Below, piece after piece: positions 25,001 to 36,600 of a stretch of 64,000 bases of DNA. This DNA comes from Aquila chrysaetos chrysaetos. Its lineage: Eukaryota; Chordata; Aves; Accipitriformes; Accipitridae. Every line of letters begins with the position of its first letter. Position 1 is the first letter of the stretch. The position numbers and the translations under genes are program-made. The stretch is from the NCBI RefSeq assembly GCF_900496995.4, contig NC_044004.1, positions 310,001 through 374,000 on the forward strand, given 5' to 3'. A model generated the notes under the pieces. The model was not told where the DNA came from. It did no database searches and saw only the letters and a list, made by a program, of their open reading frames with translations.

Positions 25001-26299
25001 TGCTGCTTCAAGGGAAGGGAACAAGCCTGCTTCCCTCCTTGGCCATTCACTTCCAGAACAAAAGCTTGAAAGTTCACATGAAAGTCCAGCTCCCTCTAAG
25101 AAAGCACTCTGATACACTATCCACCTGCATACGGCTGGTGTTTTCTGCCCGTCTCAAGTAAGTACGTGCGGAATCCTGCAAGGACACGTGTGCATCTTAC
25201 ACACAACGCACACGCATGCATGGCTGTTCCCTTCTCAGCCTGGAAAAGGGCTGTCCCCTCCCCTCAGCTTGCCACCCAGGAGCTCTTCAGAGGGAAAACC
25301 TGCAGACTTCTTTGCACAGAAAGGAAACGGGGACATTTTCAACACAATATTACAATACGCATTTTTGCCTTGAGCTATCAGGAACCAAGCAAACACAACT
25401 GAGGGCTTCACGCAGCCTTTTCTGCGGTCTCTATGGCCAAGGCTAACGTAGGAACAAGGATCCAGACCAGCCGTACTCCAAAGTGACACGGAGCCCAACG
25501 TGCATCCCGTCAAGCAGTCACCACGTCAGACGCAGAGAGAAGTTTCCCTACCTGGCCGCGATGCTCCTGTAGCAATATCTGACTTGTCGCTGCACGCCAG
25601 GCTGAAACCTGAAGAGCCAGCACGTAACAAAATATCTGAAGGGCACAAGCCAGGAGCTGACTACGCCATGCTGAGCCTGCCAGTGCTGCATCCCGTCCTC
25701 CGTAAACACGGCTCAGGAGGGCAGGCTGGCCTGGGCTGGGGAGGGCAACCCACCCGCGTGCCGCATCCCCAGCCTCCGCGGCACAGGCTGGGGTAGTTTT
25801 TTGGTTTGGTTTTTTTTTGGTACATTTGCAAAACTAACTTCCAGTCAGTGCAAACCTGCAAAGCTAGCACATCGTGTTGCCCACCTCTGGGTCGGGGGGG
25901 TTCCCTCCGGAACGACGGCAGCATGTGGGACCACCGTGCCTGTCCCCTGCGTGCTCCACTTGGAGCGGAGATCATGGCGTGGGAGTGGGCTTCAGAGGGA
26001 GAAGCCAATCTCCCCCTGCCCCTCTGCTCCTCGTGGGGTTGGGGGGGGTCAGCCGGGCCGGTGGCACGCTGCCCTCGCCTCGCCCCACGGGTGAAGGGCC
26101 CAACCCACGCAGAGAGGAGCCTGGGGACTGTTTTGGGAGCCTGCACCCGAGAAATGCCGGGGGTGGGTGGAGGGGGAGAGGAAGATGAGGGACAGGGCGG
26201 TGGGAGAGAGCCCGGCTGGACCCCGGCAGGGCCCCGCTGGTGGGTTTTTTTGGGGTGAAATCAGCCAGGATGGGCTGGCTCCCACCGGCCCCCATGGTT
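16047..26299 (-). other. PAIP2B: PAIP2B upstream intron (inferred)
   Basis: About 10 kb with no recognisable coding exon lie between the first coding exon of PAIP2B and the CpG island at 26.3-27.9 kb. The stretch holds simple A or T runs, for example 18375-18392 (A) and 20278-20294 (A). I saw no identifiable mobile element. The intron assignment assumes that PAIP2B transcription starts in the island. Confidence 0.55.
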
Positions 26300-26654
26300 C
26301 CATACCTGCTCCCGGGAATCCTCCGCACCCACACCACCGCCCGGGGAAAGAGCTCCCCCGGCAAAAAGGCCGACGCCTGCGATCCGGTGAGGGACGCAGA
26401 CCCGAGGTGTCTTCGTTCGCTCCCGCCCCGGGGCCGTTCCCCACCGGAACGCGACCGCTCCCCGGAGTAGAAGACTGACAGAGGTGCGAAGCGCGGCCGG
26501 GGCCTACGAACGTCGCCCGGCGGGGCTTGAATTCAAACCGGGATGGGATGGGGCCTGCCCGGTTGTGAGCCAGCCAGCCCCCGGTGTTGGTCCCGAGAAG
26601 GCCCGCGGGCTAACCGGGGCCCGGTCGGGCCTGACACCCGGGGCTCGTCCCGGA

Positions 26655-26696
26655 ACCCTCGTCCTCGTCCTCGTCCCCGTCCCCGTCCCCGTACCT
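26655..26696. repeat. Short hexamer repeat in CpG island
   Basis: Tandem CTCGTC units followed by CCCGTC units, about 40 bp in all. Simple-sequence expansion in GC-rich promoter DNA. Confidence 0.75.
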
Positions 26697-27339
26697 GCCG
26701 GCCGGGCCGGGCCGCTGCCGCCCGCCCTCCGCTACCGCCGCCGCCACAGCCGCCGCTGCCGCCGCCGCCACCCGCCCCGCCCATCACAAAACCTGGCACC
26801 CCATTGGTCAGGCCCGCCACGCGTCCCCGCCTCCCCGCCCTCGGCTCTAAGCCTTGGTTGGGAGGAAGGGAGGGCGAGCGCTGTCGCTATTCCACCAGTC
26901 CGCTGTCACTCTAAGGTTCTAGTCCCACCCGCTCCGCCGCCGTCTGATTGGAGACTCGGATCCGCCTCCTAGCCTCCGGGTTGGTTAACCCCGAAGGGTC
27001 GGATTGGTTGGGCGCACGCGTCCCCCACGTGGGGTCAGACAGGCAGACCACGGAGGCGGGACGGCGGCGGGGTGGGCGTGGCCGGCCGCAATGTAAATAA
27101 CACCATCACCCCGCCCCTTTCGCCTAGATCCTGATGGGCGGGCGCAGCGCCCAATGGGAAGGGGCGACACAAAGCCGCCCCCGCCCCCGCCGCGGGGGTG
27201 TGCTGCTAGAGAGACGCTGATTGGCGGGTTGATGTAAACACACCGAGGGGGCGGGGGATTCCCCGGGCACCCGCGCCCGAGCCGGGAGGGGGGGAGTGGG
27301 GGGGTGGTTGTCACGTGGCAGGCGCGTGGCTTGGGGGGG

Positions 27340-27560
27340 GGGCACCTCGGGGGGGGACCCAGCTCTGCCCCCCCCCCCCCCCCCCCGCGTTGGGGACACT
27401 TGCTGGGGGGGGGGGCACCCAGCCCCGACCCCCCAGTTACCGGGGGATCCAGCTTGCACCCCAGCGTGGAGGAGGGGGGGGGCACCCAGCCCTGCACCCC
27501 CAGTGTTGGGGGCACCTCGGCGGGGGGAATCCAGCCCTGCACCCCCCGGCTCCCCCCCCG
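27340..27560. repeat. Degenerate G/C-rich minisatellite
   Basis: About four diverged units of 45-60 bp share the theme GGGGGCACCCAGCCCTGCACCC, separated by long C or G runs. The C run near 27368-27387 and the G runs near 27409-27416 are likely to be poorly sequenced. Confidence 0.65.
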
Positions 27561-27643
27561 CTGCCCCCTCCCCGGTTCCCCCAGGGCCTCCCCCGAGGCC
27601 CCCCCAATCCCCCCCCCCCGCCTCCCGGGTACCCCTGTCCGGC

Positions 27644-27671
27644 GTCCGTCCGTCCGTCCGTCCGTCCGTCC
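27644..27671. repeat. GTCC tetranucleotide microsatellite
   Basis: Seven perfect GTCC units lie just upstream of the candidate orphan exon at 27777-27871. Confidence 0.95.
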
Positions 27672-27776
27672 TTCCCCCCCCCGCCCCCCCGGTGACGAGC
27701 CCGGGCCGGCTGCCAGGACCGAGCCGGGGCCGCGCCGGCCGTCACCCGCGGGCACCCGCCGTCCCGGCCCCCCGAG

Positions 27777-27871
27777 ATGCCGGCGGGCGGCGGCGGGGGC
27801 TCCGCGCCCCGAAAGCGGGGCCCCCAGCGCCCCCCGGTCCCCGGCCCGCTGCCCCTTGACCCGCTCGGACG
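27777..27871 (+). other. Candidate first coding exon of an unidentified transcript
   Basis: An ATG in the context CCGAGATGCC opens a 31-codon Gly/Pro/Arg-rich frame that runs into a consensus donor, GGACG/GTGAGT, at 27872. If not spliced, the frame stops immediately in the donor TGA. No matching downstream exon was found before 36 kb, and I do not recognise the peptide. It could be a 5' exon of a divergent non-coding RNA or a chance frame in GC-rich DNA. Confidence 0.25.
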
Positions 27872-27950
27872 GTGAGTGCCGGGACCCCGGGGGTCCCCGC
27901 AACCCCCGGGGGTCCCCACGCCTGGCTGGCAGCGCCTGCGCAGGGTGGTT

Positions 27951-28586
27951 TTTTTTTTTTGGGGGGGGGGGGGGTTGAGCCTTTTCCAGCCCCACTTGCC
28001 ACCCCCAGACCCCGCATTGGGGTACGGAGGAGCTGGGTGGGAGAAGCAGCCCCTTTCTGGCGGCACCGGGACGGGGGTCCGACACGTAGCCGAGGGGGGC
28101 TTTGGCAGGAGGGTGTATCCCCGTGGGGAGCCCCACGGCAGGAGGGGGTGACCCCAAACCTCCTCCCACCCATCGGGGTGACCCCAAACCCCTTCTACCC
28201 TCTGGGCTCGGATTTTGCTAAAATGAAGGGGAGGGGGGGACAGGCGGGGGGGTCCCCCTGCCCCTGGCCAGGGGGGTCCCCACGCTGTGGGGAGGTGACA
28301 AGCCCCTGGCAGGGGGGATATAGGGTTTGGGGGTCAGCCAAGGGATGCTACGTGGTCCAGGGACCCCCCAGAGCCGGACCCCCCTCGCTTTTGCCAACCT
28401 TCAGGTTTGCCCCCACAAGCGTGGGGGTTTGCACACGCGTGTGCAACGCCCAGACCCCCACCTTGGGGTAGGATGGCCCCCGGCAAAGTCCTGGTGTCTC
28501 TGCCACTGGTGTCCGGGATGTCCCTGGGCATGTCACTTGGCTCTCCTGTCAGATGGGGAGCTGTGCTAACGAGCAAAACCCAGTCG
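27951..28586. other. Intergenic GC-rich DNA
   Basis: It begins with a T-run/G-run junction (about 27952-27974), followed by short imperfect repeats of GGTGACCCCAAACC near 28148-28192. No gene is recognised. Confidence 0.5.
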
Positions 28587-28688
28587 GCTGGGCTGGGGGA
28601 CGAGGGCAGGGCCGGATCCAGGGCCGGATCCCTTGGGCCTGGATCCGTTGGCCCTGGATCCGGCCCTGCCCTCGTCCCCCAGCCCAGC
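28587..28688. repeat. Perfect inverted repeat, 39-bp arms, 24-bp loop
   Basis: The arms at 28587-28625 and 28650-28688 are exact reverse complements over all 39 positions. The loop is 28626-28649. Four GGATCC hexamers recur within 48 bp (28614, 28626, 28641 and 28656). A transcript would fold into a very stable GC-rich hairpin. No coding function is evident. Confidence 0.93.
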
Positions 28689-31600
28689 ATCTAGATGGTT
28701 GCCCCAGCCCCATGGCCACCACGCTCCCATCGGTGGCCGGAGCAGCGAGCTATTTCTAACCCTGTGTCCTCATCCGTCGGGAACCTGTTCATCACCAGGT
28801 GCTAAATTCAGGGCGAGTTGAGAAATAGGGGCTGGGTATCAGGGGACAAACATCACAAGGTGTCCTCAAGAGGCGAGCGGGATGTCCGGAGCGTCTGGCC
28901 GGGGACGTAAGATGAGCAGGTCGCTCCGTTGAGGTGACAATTCCCCCCCCACCCGGGTCGCTGCCATCCACTTGGGCGACCTGAAATATGGCACCCTGGG
29001 GACAAATTACCTCCCCAGGGCGGCTGATGGCTCCTTGTATGGCTGAGGACTGGGCTCTGCCACTAGACAGGATAAAAATAGCCTGTGGCCAAAGGGCCTG
29101 ATCCGGGGAGGTGCTGGGCATCCCCCCCGGCGCAAGGGGATGGTGCATCAGGTATTGCCCATGTGGGTTTTGGGGTGTGGGAGATGCTGGCGGGGGTCTG
29201 GGGGTGCTGCCGGGCATCTGCCGGCACAGGGAAGGGGGCAGAACGGGGACAGCCCCGCTCTCCGGTGGCAGGAACGGCCCCAGAGAGGCAGCACGGGATG
29301 TCCCCGGGGCGCGGGGACGTTTGTCCTTATTGTCCGAAACGGGAAACGTCCCAGAGCGCAGGAGCCCGTCGGTTCCCCTCTGCCAGCGTGGATCCGTCCC
29401 CGTGCCGTGGTCCCACCACGAGGAGCCCCACGGCTCCGGTGGCTTTGCAGTTGAACCCCCCCGGAACCCCACCTGCTGATCCTCTCTGGCTTTTGGGGGG
29501 CACAGGGACCCCCGTGGATGCGGAGCTCCTGCGCGCAGGCAGGGCGAGGATCTGAGCTGTTGGGGGCAGCGGTTTGGGGGCTCCCGGGTCACTTTGGGGT
29601 ACGAGAGGTCTTGGCACAGACCCGGGTGATGGTGCAAGTGGTCACGGCTCTGCTCTCGCGGGCACGGCTTTGCCCCCAGCTCCATCCCCGGATCCTGTGG
29701 GGTTAACGGGACGGGTAACGGGGAGAGGGCAAGGTCGGTGAAGGCCATCGAGTGCCCGAGTTAGTCCAGGAATGCCACCGACATGCGGTCACACACCGCC
29801 CCGGCCCCAGCCGCCGACCGGGGGGAATGTCAAACACGGCCTCCCTCGCCACCGCACGTGGTCCCGGCCACGGGGATGCCTCTGCGGGGACGGGGACACG
29901 GGGCTGCACGTCTCCCTGCATTTAACCAGCCCCATCCTCCGGCACTCGTCCCACCAGCCGTGCGCCCGCGTCTCCCTGTCTGTGCCCACACGCTCCTCTA
30001 CGTCCCTTCTCTCCCCGTTTCCCACCCCGTCTTGCTGCCATTTTGGGGTGGATTTGCGCCGGTTTGGGGGTACTGGTGGCCAAAGTGGTACCCAGAAGGC
30101 GCCGTCTGGGTCCCCTTTTGGAGCCAGAGGAGGAAATTGTGGAGCCCTTCGGACTGGGAGGGGAGACCCTCATGCTGGGGGGTATTTTCTCGTTTTTTTC
30201 CCCCCATGCCCGTGCACGGGTCATTCCAAACCCTGACAGCCCCCCCCCGCCCCAGCGCCAGAAACGTTCCTTCTCTTCCCAAATTGCTCTCCTGCACCAA
30301 GGGCCCGGTGGGACCCCCTGGCACCGCTGCTCACCCTGCACACTGTGGGCAGGGGGGGACACACGGAGCCAGCGGGTTGGGGGGACGTGTCCTCCTGGGC
30401 AGGGGTGCCATGGGAGGTGGCACGGAGGGGACGCTGATGTGCCTGCGGTCCTTGTTGTGCCCCCCCAACCATGGTAAACACAGCTCGGGGGTGGCACTTG
30501 GTGGCAGGGAAAGGGGCTCGGGCAGGAGAAGGATGCGGCCCCGGAGCTCAGCAGTTTCAAACTACATCAGTTGCTGGGACTTTTAAGCCTGGTGTCACCG
30601 TGCAGGGGGCTGGCAGCACCGGGGCTCCCCATCCTCCTAGCTCCCAGTCCTCCCAGCACCCCAGCTCCCAGTCCTCCCAGTGTCCCAGCTGAGGAGCCGT
30701 GCATCAGCTCACCCGGCTGTAATGCAGCGCAGCGGGGACGGCATCCTCCGGAGCTGCAGGCATGCCCACGAGCTGCGTGGAGGCACGGGTGGGTGGCCGG
30801 AGGCTGTCCCCAGCCTCAGCGCCGGTGTCACGCAGCGTGAGCCCCCCACGGTCCCCGGGGGCTGGCGGCTGCCATCTGGGGCGAGGGGCTGTCACACACC
30901 CGGGGGACAACAGGGGGGAGCACAGCAAGCCCCCGGGCTTCCCTGCACCCGCTTCGTGCCGTGCTGCAGCCGCTAAAATGTCACCCTCCTCAGGTCTTGC
31001 CAATTAATAAATTAACTGAGGGACTGTGGGAAAGCAGGTGCTTTGACACGTCCCTCGTCTCCTGCTCCAGCCCCACAGCTCCGGCCGGGACCGGGGGGCA
31101 GAAAGCGAAGCCCGGGGGTCCCGTCCCGCAGCGGAGGAGCAGTGGGCGATGGGGAGGTGGCAGCTCCTCCATGTCCTTGTCCCCGGCCAGCCTGGGTAGG
31201 ACGGAGGGGCAATCCTCTGTCGGTGAAGGATGCTGCGTGCAGCAAAGCGGAGGGTTTCTGGGTCAGCTCTTGCTTGAGCTTCGCAGGAAACAGAGCCTGA
31301 ATAAGAGGGTGTTTTACGGGGGTTTCCAGCAGCACCGGCACCGGTGGGCAGAGCTGCTGCCTCGCTGGGGGCTTTGCTCCCACATCCCCCTGCGCAGGCA
31401 GAGGCCAGAAGGACACGACGAGGAGCCGGACACGAGAAGAGGCAGGGCGGCACGCTTTGCTCCTCTGTTGGGGGGCCACTCCTCTCCTCTCCTCCATTTC
31501 ATTCCTGCTCCTTGGAGCCACCTGGAAAGCAAGCGGAGGGGATCCCACCGCAGCTGGGATCCCCACGAGATCGCCCTGCCCCACTTCGTGCTGCTGCAAG

Positions 31601-34600
31601 ACGCTGCTCCTGCCCCCAAACTGGCTTTTAATCTTGCCCAGCTCAATACTCTCATTTTATTCTGACAGCTTCATTTACACACACGGCTTCGTCTGCGCAC
31701 TCACAATCTAGTTGCACCGATGCAACCCTGAGTCCAGCCCGCCTCCCCAGGCTTTGCCCCACTTTACCACTATTTAAACCGAGCGCTAAAATACAATCTC
31801 ACAAGATTTTTTGAAGCTCAGCATCCAAACTGAGCAGAGCATCTCTGGCAGGAGGTAGGGAGTAGACGTACAGTCGTGGCAAAAATGGATCTTAAGGGGC
31901 AGCGCTGGCAGGGGGAGCGGTAATTTCAAGCCTTGGGAAGCCAGTCCCCGAAGCAGCCAGCCCTGAGAGCCTGGCCCGAGGTGCAGGATCCCGGCCCGGC
32001 TGCAGTTCTGCCGACTCAGAGGCACCATCTGCCGGGAAAGGTCCCGGCTCAGCCCGGTGGCTCCAACATGGATGGATGTGCCAGCAGAGCGTGAAGGAAA
32101 CATATTCCCCCAGTAAAGCCCAGCTCCTTCCCTGCAGAGCAGCAGCTGCAGGGGCTGGGGCACATGGCTGCAGAGGGAAGGAGAGCAGACAAACACGGCT
32201 CGAAGTCTCCAGCATCCATAAACACCCCCTGACAGAGGGACTTGGCTGCCCTGCCACCGCTCAGGTCCTTTTTAAGCTGCTTTTGAAACATCTGCTAAGC
32301 CCCCGCTTGCAGTCAAACAGGATGTGCTTTCAGGACAAGCAGGTTTTTTTTGCTGGGGCAGGGGAAACTGTGGTCATTTTTACAGCCCTTTTGGGTGTTT
32401 CTGCTCAGTGGGGAGAGTGCGGGGACGTGAGGAAGCTGCAGGGGGGTCTGCAGGAGGGGGATGTCCTGGTGCCCCCTTCTCCCCACACAGTGGAGCGCAG
32501 ATCCGGCACGCTCCCAGGGTCTGCAGGCTCTTCTCCTGGGAGGCCCAGGGACTTTCTCACACCGGTGATGACGAAGATGGAGCTGCAGTATCTGGGTAGG
32601 CATGATCCCAGACTCAGCTCTTCCAAATGCACAGCACGGGCACCTGCGGCCTCAGCCATGGCAAGATGAAGAGCCAGCAAACCAGACGGAGGTCCAGAGC
32701 TCCTGGACACGGGCTGTGCCTGTCACCTGGGGCTTTCACAGATCCGAGGCGTGCAGCATCCATTAGCAACGACCTCCTTGTCGCTGTGATCGACAGGAGC
32801 ACGCCTTGGGTGATTGTGGTGGTGCAGAAGATGCCCCAAACTCACCGAGTCGTAATATGACTGTGTGTCTGGGCTGCAGCTCTCCCGCTCCTCCGACCCC
32901 AGTCCTGGCTCTCACCCCTTTTTTGGGGACCTGACACACCTTTCCTACAAGGTGTAATCGCAAACGACTCACCCAGGATGCTTCAGAGGGAAGTGGCAGA
33001 CCTGCTACCTCTCTTCTGTAGGGGAAGTGCCTGAATTCCCACTCCCCCTGTAGCCCCACGTACTGGGCAGAGGGACTGGATATCTGAAGATGTAAAACTA
33101 ATTAATCACATCCAATCTGTTCCCAGACCCGGCTGCGGGCTGAGACAACTCACACTGTCACGCGGAGCAGGGACAGTTGCCAGATACTGATGTGTCAGGC
33201 AAAGAGTATGCGGGGCTCTGCAGCCGCCAGCCAAGTCCCGGAGTTCACAGCCTAAAGGACTATTAATACCCGTCAGCCCGGGCAGCCTGGAGTGGGACCA
33301 GATCGGATGGAAAACACAGACCTTGGGCAAGGCTTGACAATATGATGGGGATGGGAGAGCAGCTGGGAGCCAGATAATTTTGTCAAGTGGCCAAAAACCT
33401 GCCTGAGTGAAGTCCTTCGCATAAGAAGACACTGGCTGCATTGGCTCCTTCCTAACTCCATGATTTACATCTCTTGTAGAAGATGTAGCCAGCACCCTGC
33501 ATTACACATGTGCTTGCTCCCCAGCAATGACTGTCTTGGCCTGAGGCTTCGGCAATCACCCCATCTGAAAGTGGATTGCAGATCTGAAAAATCATCCCTT
33601 CTCACTTTCTGGCTACACCCCAAAAGACTTCTCCCCGCACCCCCACAACCCTTGTGAAATTCAGGGTGGTTTATAGTGAGCTTCAGGGACAGCGGACCTG
33701 TCTCTCCTGCGTGCCAAGCTGCCGGGCTGAGCTCTCTGGTATCTCCTGGAGTTGTTCTGGCAGCAGGTTTTGTGTTTTGGTCACGTATACATCTCTTTTG
33801 GGGACCTTCTCTTATTTTGACCCAGAGTAGCATGTCTAAGAGCTAAAGGGGTAAAGACAGTTGGGGATTACTAAGCATCCTTAGGAAGAGCAAGATTCCT
33901 TGTTGTGTTCTCACACGGACATCCCTTGTCTGTGTTTTAAATACTCAGAATGAAATTTTATATGCTTGTCATCTGTGTCATTTTATGGTTACAATGATCG
34001 AAACCATTTCCAAGAGCGAGGCCTGGCAACGTATCCTTGGGCCACTTAGCACTGCCTTTGCAAAGGGCAGCTTCGTGACTTCAGCTGTGGCTCAGCACCC
34101 TACACCACACCTGGAACCGAGTCAGGAGTACAGAAAGTTTGGCAAAGAACTAGCAAACACCTAAAACAAGCTGGATTAAGAGACCTGTCCAGCATCCCAT
34201 GGGGATTTCTTCACAGGAGCGAGATTAAGACCTGGCTCTGGCTGAAGCTCTTATGAAACCGTAAGACTTTTATTTCAATCCCTTTGCATCTCCCAAATTT
34301 TGCAACAAATGAGGCAAAGTCTCGCAGCAAACAGGTTCTCCAGGTGCCCAATCCCACTCACGCAGCAGAGCTGCCAGGGCTCAAGTGTCCTATCACGTAA
34401 CCAGAGATTGTGTCGGGACATCAGGATATGTCGGACAGATCAGGTTGCACAAGCAGCCTAAATGTTTACATTCCCAAAGGTCTTAGTGCTTAATTTGTTT
34501 AATTTTACCACCTTAACGATGCCTTTTAAGACAGTGCTGCTGTAATCGCTATTGGACATTTAGCAAATGAGACCCTGGATGTAATTCCAGCCTTGTTTGC

Positions 34601-36300
34601 ACTGGGACCTCAGTGCCTTTTGACTCAAATTTAATTTCTTATTTTCAACTGTTATGTTTTACAGCTGTTGGGGCAGCACCACAGAGCACTAGCAACGGGA
34701 GCAGGATGGCATTCGAGCTCCATGTAGGCAGAGCGCTCATCTTATCTTTTATAAAGCCTTTGATCCAAAAGATTCTTTCCCAACAAGGTGTTAAAGTTTC
34801 CACAGCAGGTGCTGGGCAGAGTCTGCCCTTGGGATGCTCCTAAAACTGCAGTTAACTCTGTCAGAGTCCCGTGGTCTCACCATAAAAGCTGATCCTATCT
34901 TTTAGTTTACAACGGAGTTTCTGTTGCAGAGTACCTTGTCAGTGAAGCTCTTCGGGCTGGCCTGAGAATGGCAAAACAGACACAGGCACGAATCGTATAA
35001 TTTAGCTGTAAATTTGATTCAGAAGTTTAGGAAATACAGCTTCCAGCTCTCCAAAATGATCCTACCTTCTTACTTCTCCTTGCTGTGCTGTGGTGGGAGT
35101 AAGGAATGCCTGTGGTCTACAGAAGTCACAAGCTGCAGGACTAGACAGCTCTAAGCAAGTTTCAAAAGCCAAAAGTAAGTGCAAGTCTTTACTTTTAAAG
35201 GTTTTTAGAGTTTCCAAGACTGTGATGTGCTGGAGAGGAACCAAACCAGGTTTGGATACAAAGACCAGCAACCTAAATCTGTGTCAGCCTAGCTTTGTCA
35301 GAAAATCCAGCATCAGTGAATCATTTTTGCTGGATGCATGCAAAGTGTCTGCAGGATCTGAAACACGAGAAAGACAAACGCCCAAGCGACTTCAAAGCAG
35401 TACAGCCGGACAGATCTGCACGGCAGCCAGTCCACTGGCACTGCGCAGCCCACTCCCAGTCTGCTAAAAAAGAAGCTGAGTGGGTGCCTGCCGTCTGCCA
35501 CATTTGCAGCAAGACGCAGCGCTTTCAGCAGCTCTGAAATATGCTCCACCACGCAAGCAAATGGTGTGGTTTTGGGCAGAGCTGGTCACAGGCCTGCTTT
35601 ATGCCATACGTGCTTTGGGGGCAGTCACTGTGACACAGCAGCAGCATTTCTGGCTGTCTCTGTGGTTAAGTTTGGCACCCGCTTTGCTATTTTCAGGAAA
35701 TAATGTGGCAGCTCCTAAAGGCATCTTCTGTCTCCTCAGAGGGAAGCCTGTGACTCTGCAAAGGTGCTTCGTGGGCGAGAGCAAAAGGGACCCCAGAGCA
35801 ACAGGAGCTCCCTGTGCCAAAACCTCACAGGGCCACCCAAGGTGGCAGAGCTTTTTAGACTCTCCTTTTCAGGTCAGCACCAACACTGCAGACCATAGTT
35901 AACGGGGGGAAAGCCTGCATTTGGGGATGCTGACTCACTGTACCCCTGGGAAAGCAAGCTTGTTGGAGGTACAAGGTATTAATGCTGGTGCTCCAAAAGC
36001 AAACATCATTCCAACCAGCAGCAGCACAGACAATCCCTGTGAGTCAAGTGCCTCGGAAGTCTCATGCTCCATGCTGTTTTCACTGGAAGAACTGGGGCAG
36101 CCACTGGCTGCCAGTCAAGCCCAGGCCACCTTGAATTGGAACGCAGCAGAGGGGATCCACACGTTCAGCTGGGGCTGTGCACAAGGCTTAACTTATAAGG
36201 TGGAAGCCATCTGAGAGGACAATTGCAGAAGCTCACGGTGTTGCTGCTAGAGGCTCAGGGAGGGAAGAAGAGGACAGCTGCTCGGTGCCGTGTCTCTGAT
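28689..36300. other. Intergenic region between PAIP2B and ZNF638 islands
   Basis: About 7.6 kb without a gene that I can name. GC content falls rightward. A short tandem unit, CAGCTCCCAGTCCTCCCAG, is repeated near 30637-30690. Long frames around 29.8-31.7 kb look like stop-poor GC-rich shadows with no domain. I saw no convincing interspersed repeat. Confidence 0.5.
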
Positions 36301-36347
36301 CTCCAGAGGTGCAGGTCAGTGATCAGCAGCAGGCAGGGCAGGTGCCC

Positions 36348-36600
36348 TCACCCCGGGCCGGCTCTGTGGTGAAGCAGAGCCCCACAGCCACACCACAGGC
36401 CCACAGCAGACACTGGGCCCTCAGCAGAGGAACGAGGAGAAGACGGCAAGCAGCACCATAAAAGACTGACGAGAGAAACGAGAATCAGAGGGAACAACAG
36501 CAGGCCTACGAGGAGCAGAATGAACCAGTAAGGACGCCCACAGGGAGGCAGAAAATAACCCCCAACCCGCTCCGACCGCCACGATGGGATGAGCCGGGGC
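36348..36600 (-). other. Candidate divergent open frame with a hydrophobic segment
   Basis: On the minus strand, upstream of and facing away from ZNF638, an open frame ends at 36348. It contains about 28 strongly hydrophobic residues (36530 down to 36447) rich in Leu, Val, Phe and Trp, followed by a Ser/Gly/Cys-rich tail. It could be a small membrane protein of a divergent transcript. The DNA is also a pyrimidine-rich tract on that strand, which by itself yields hydrophobic translations. No homology is recognised and the start is unknown. Confidence 0.2.

Larger units (their letters stand above)
26300..27950. promoter_or_regulatory. PAIP2B: CpG island, probable PAIP2B promoter (possibly bidirectional)
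   Basis: A long GC- and CpG-dense block contains several CCAAT/ATTGG boxes (near 26804, 26946, 27003, 27150 and 27218). It also has two CACGTG E-boxes: the palindrome CCCCACGTGGGG at 27023-27034 and GTCACGTGGC at 27310-27319. It is the only island between PAIP2B and the ZNF638 island, so it is the likely minus-strand promoter. CCAAT boxes in both directions, and an ATG-containing exon with a donor site on the + strand (27777-27871), suggest two-way transcription. Confidence 0.6.

Noticed and set aside
26985-28187. 400-codon minus-strand open frame in the CpG island
   Set aside because: The content is low-complexity Gly/Pro/Arg produced by G and C runs, it overlaps other equally open frames, and it has no recognisable domain.
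29783-31665. Overlapping long frames in the intergenic region
   Set aside because: Frames are open on both strands at the same place, are Pro/Gly/Arg-rich and show no family signature; this is what GC-rich DNA produces by chance.
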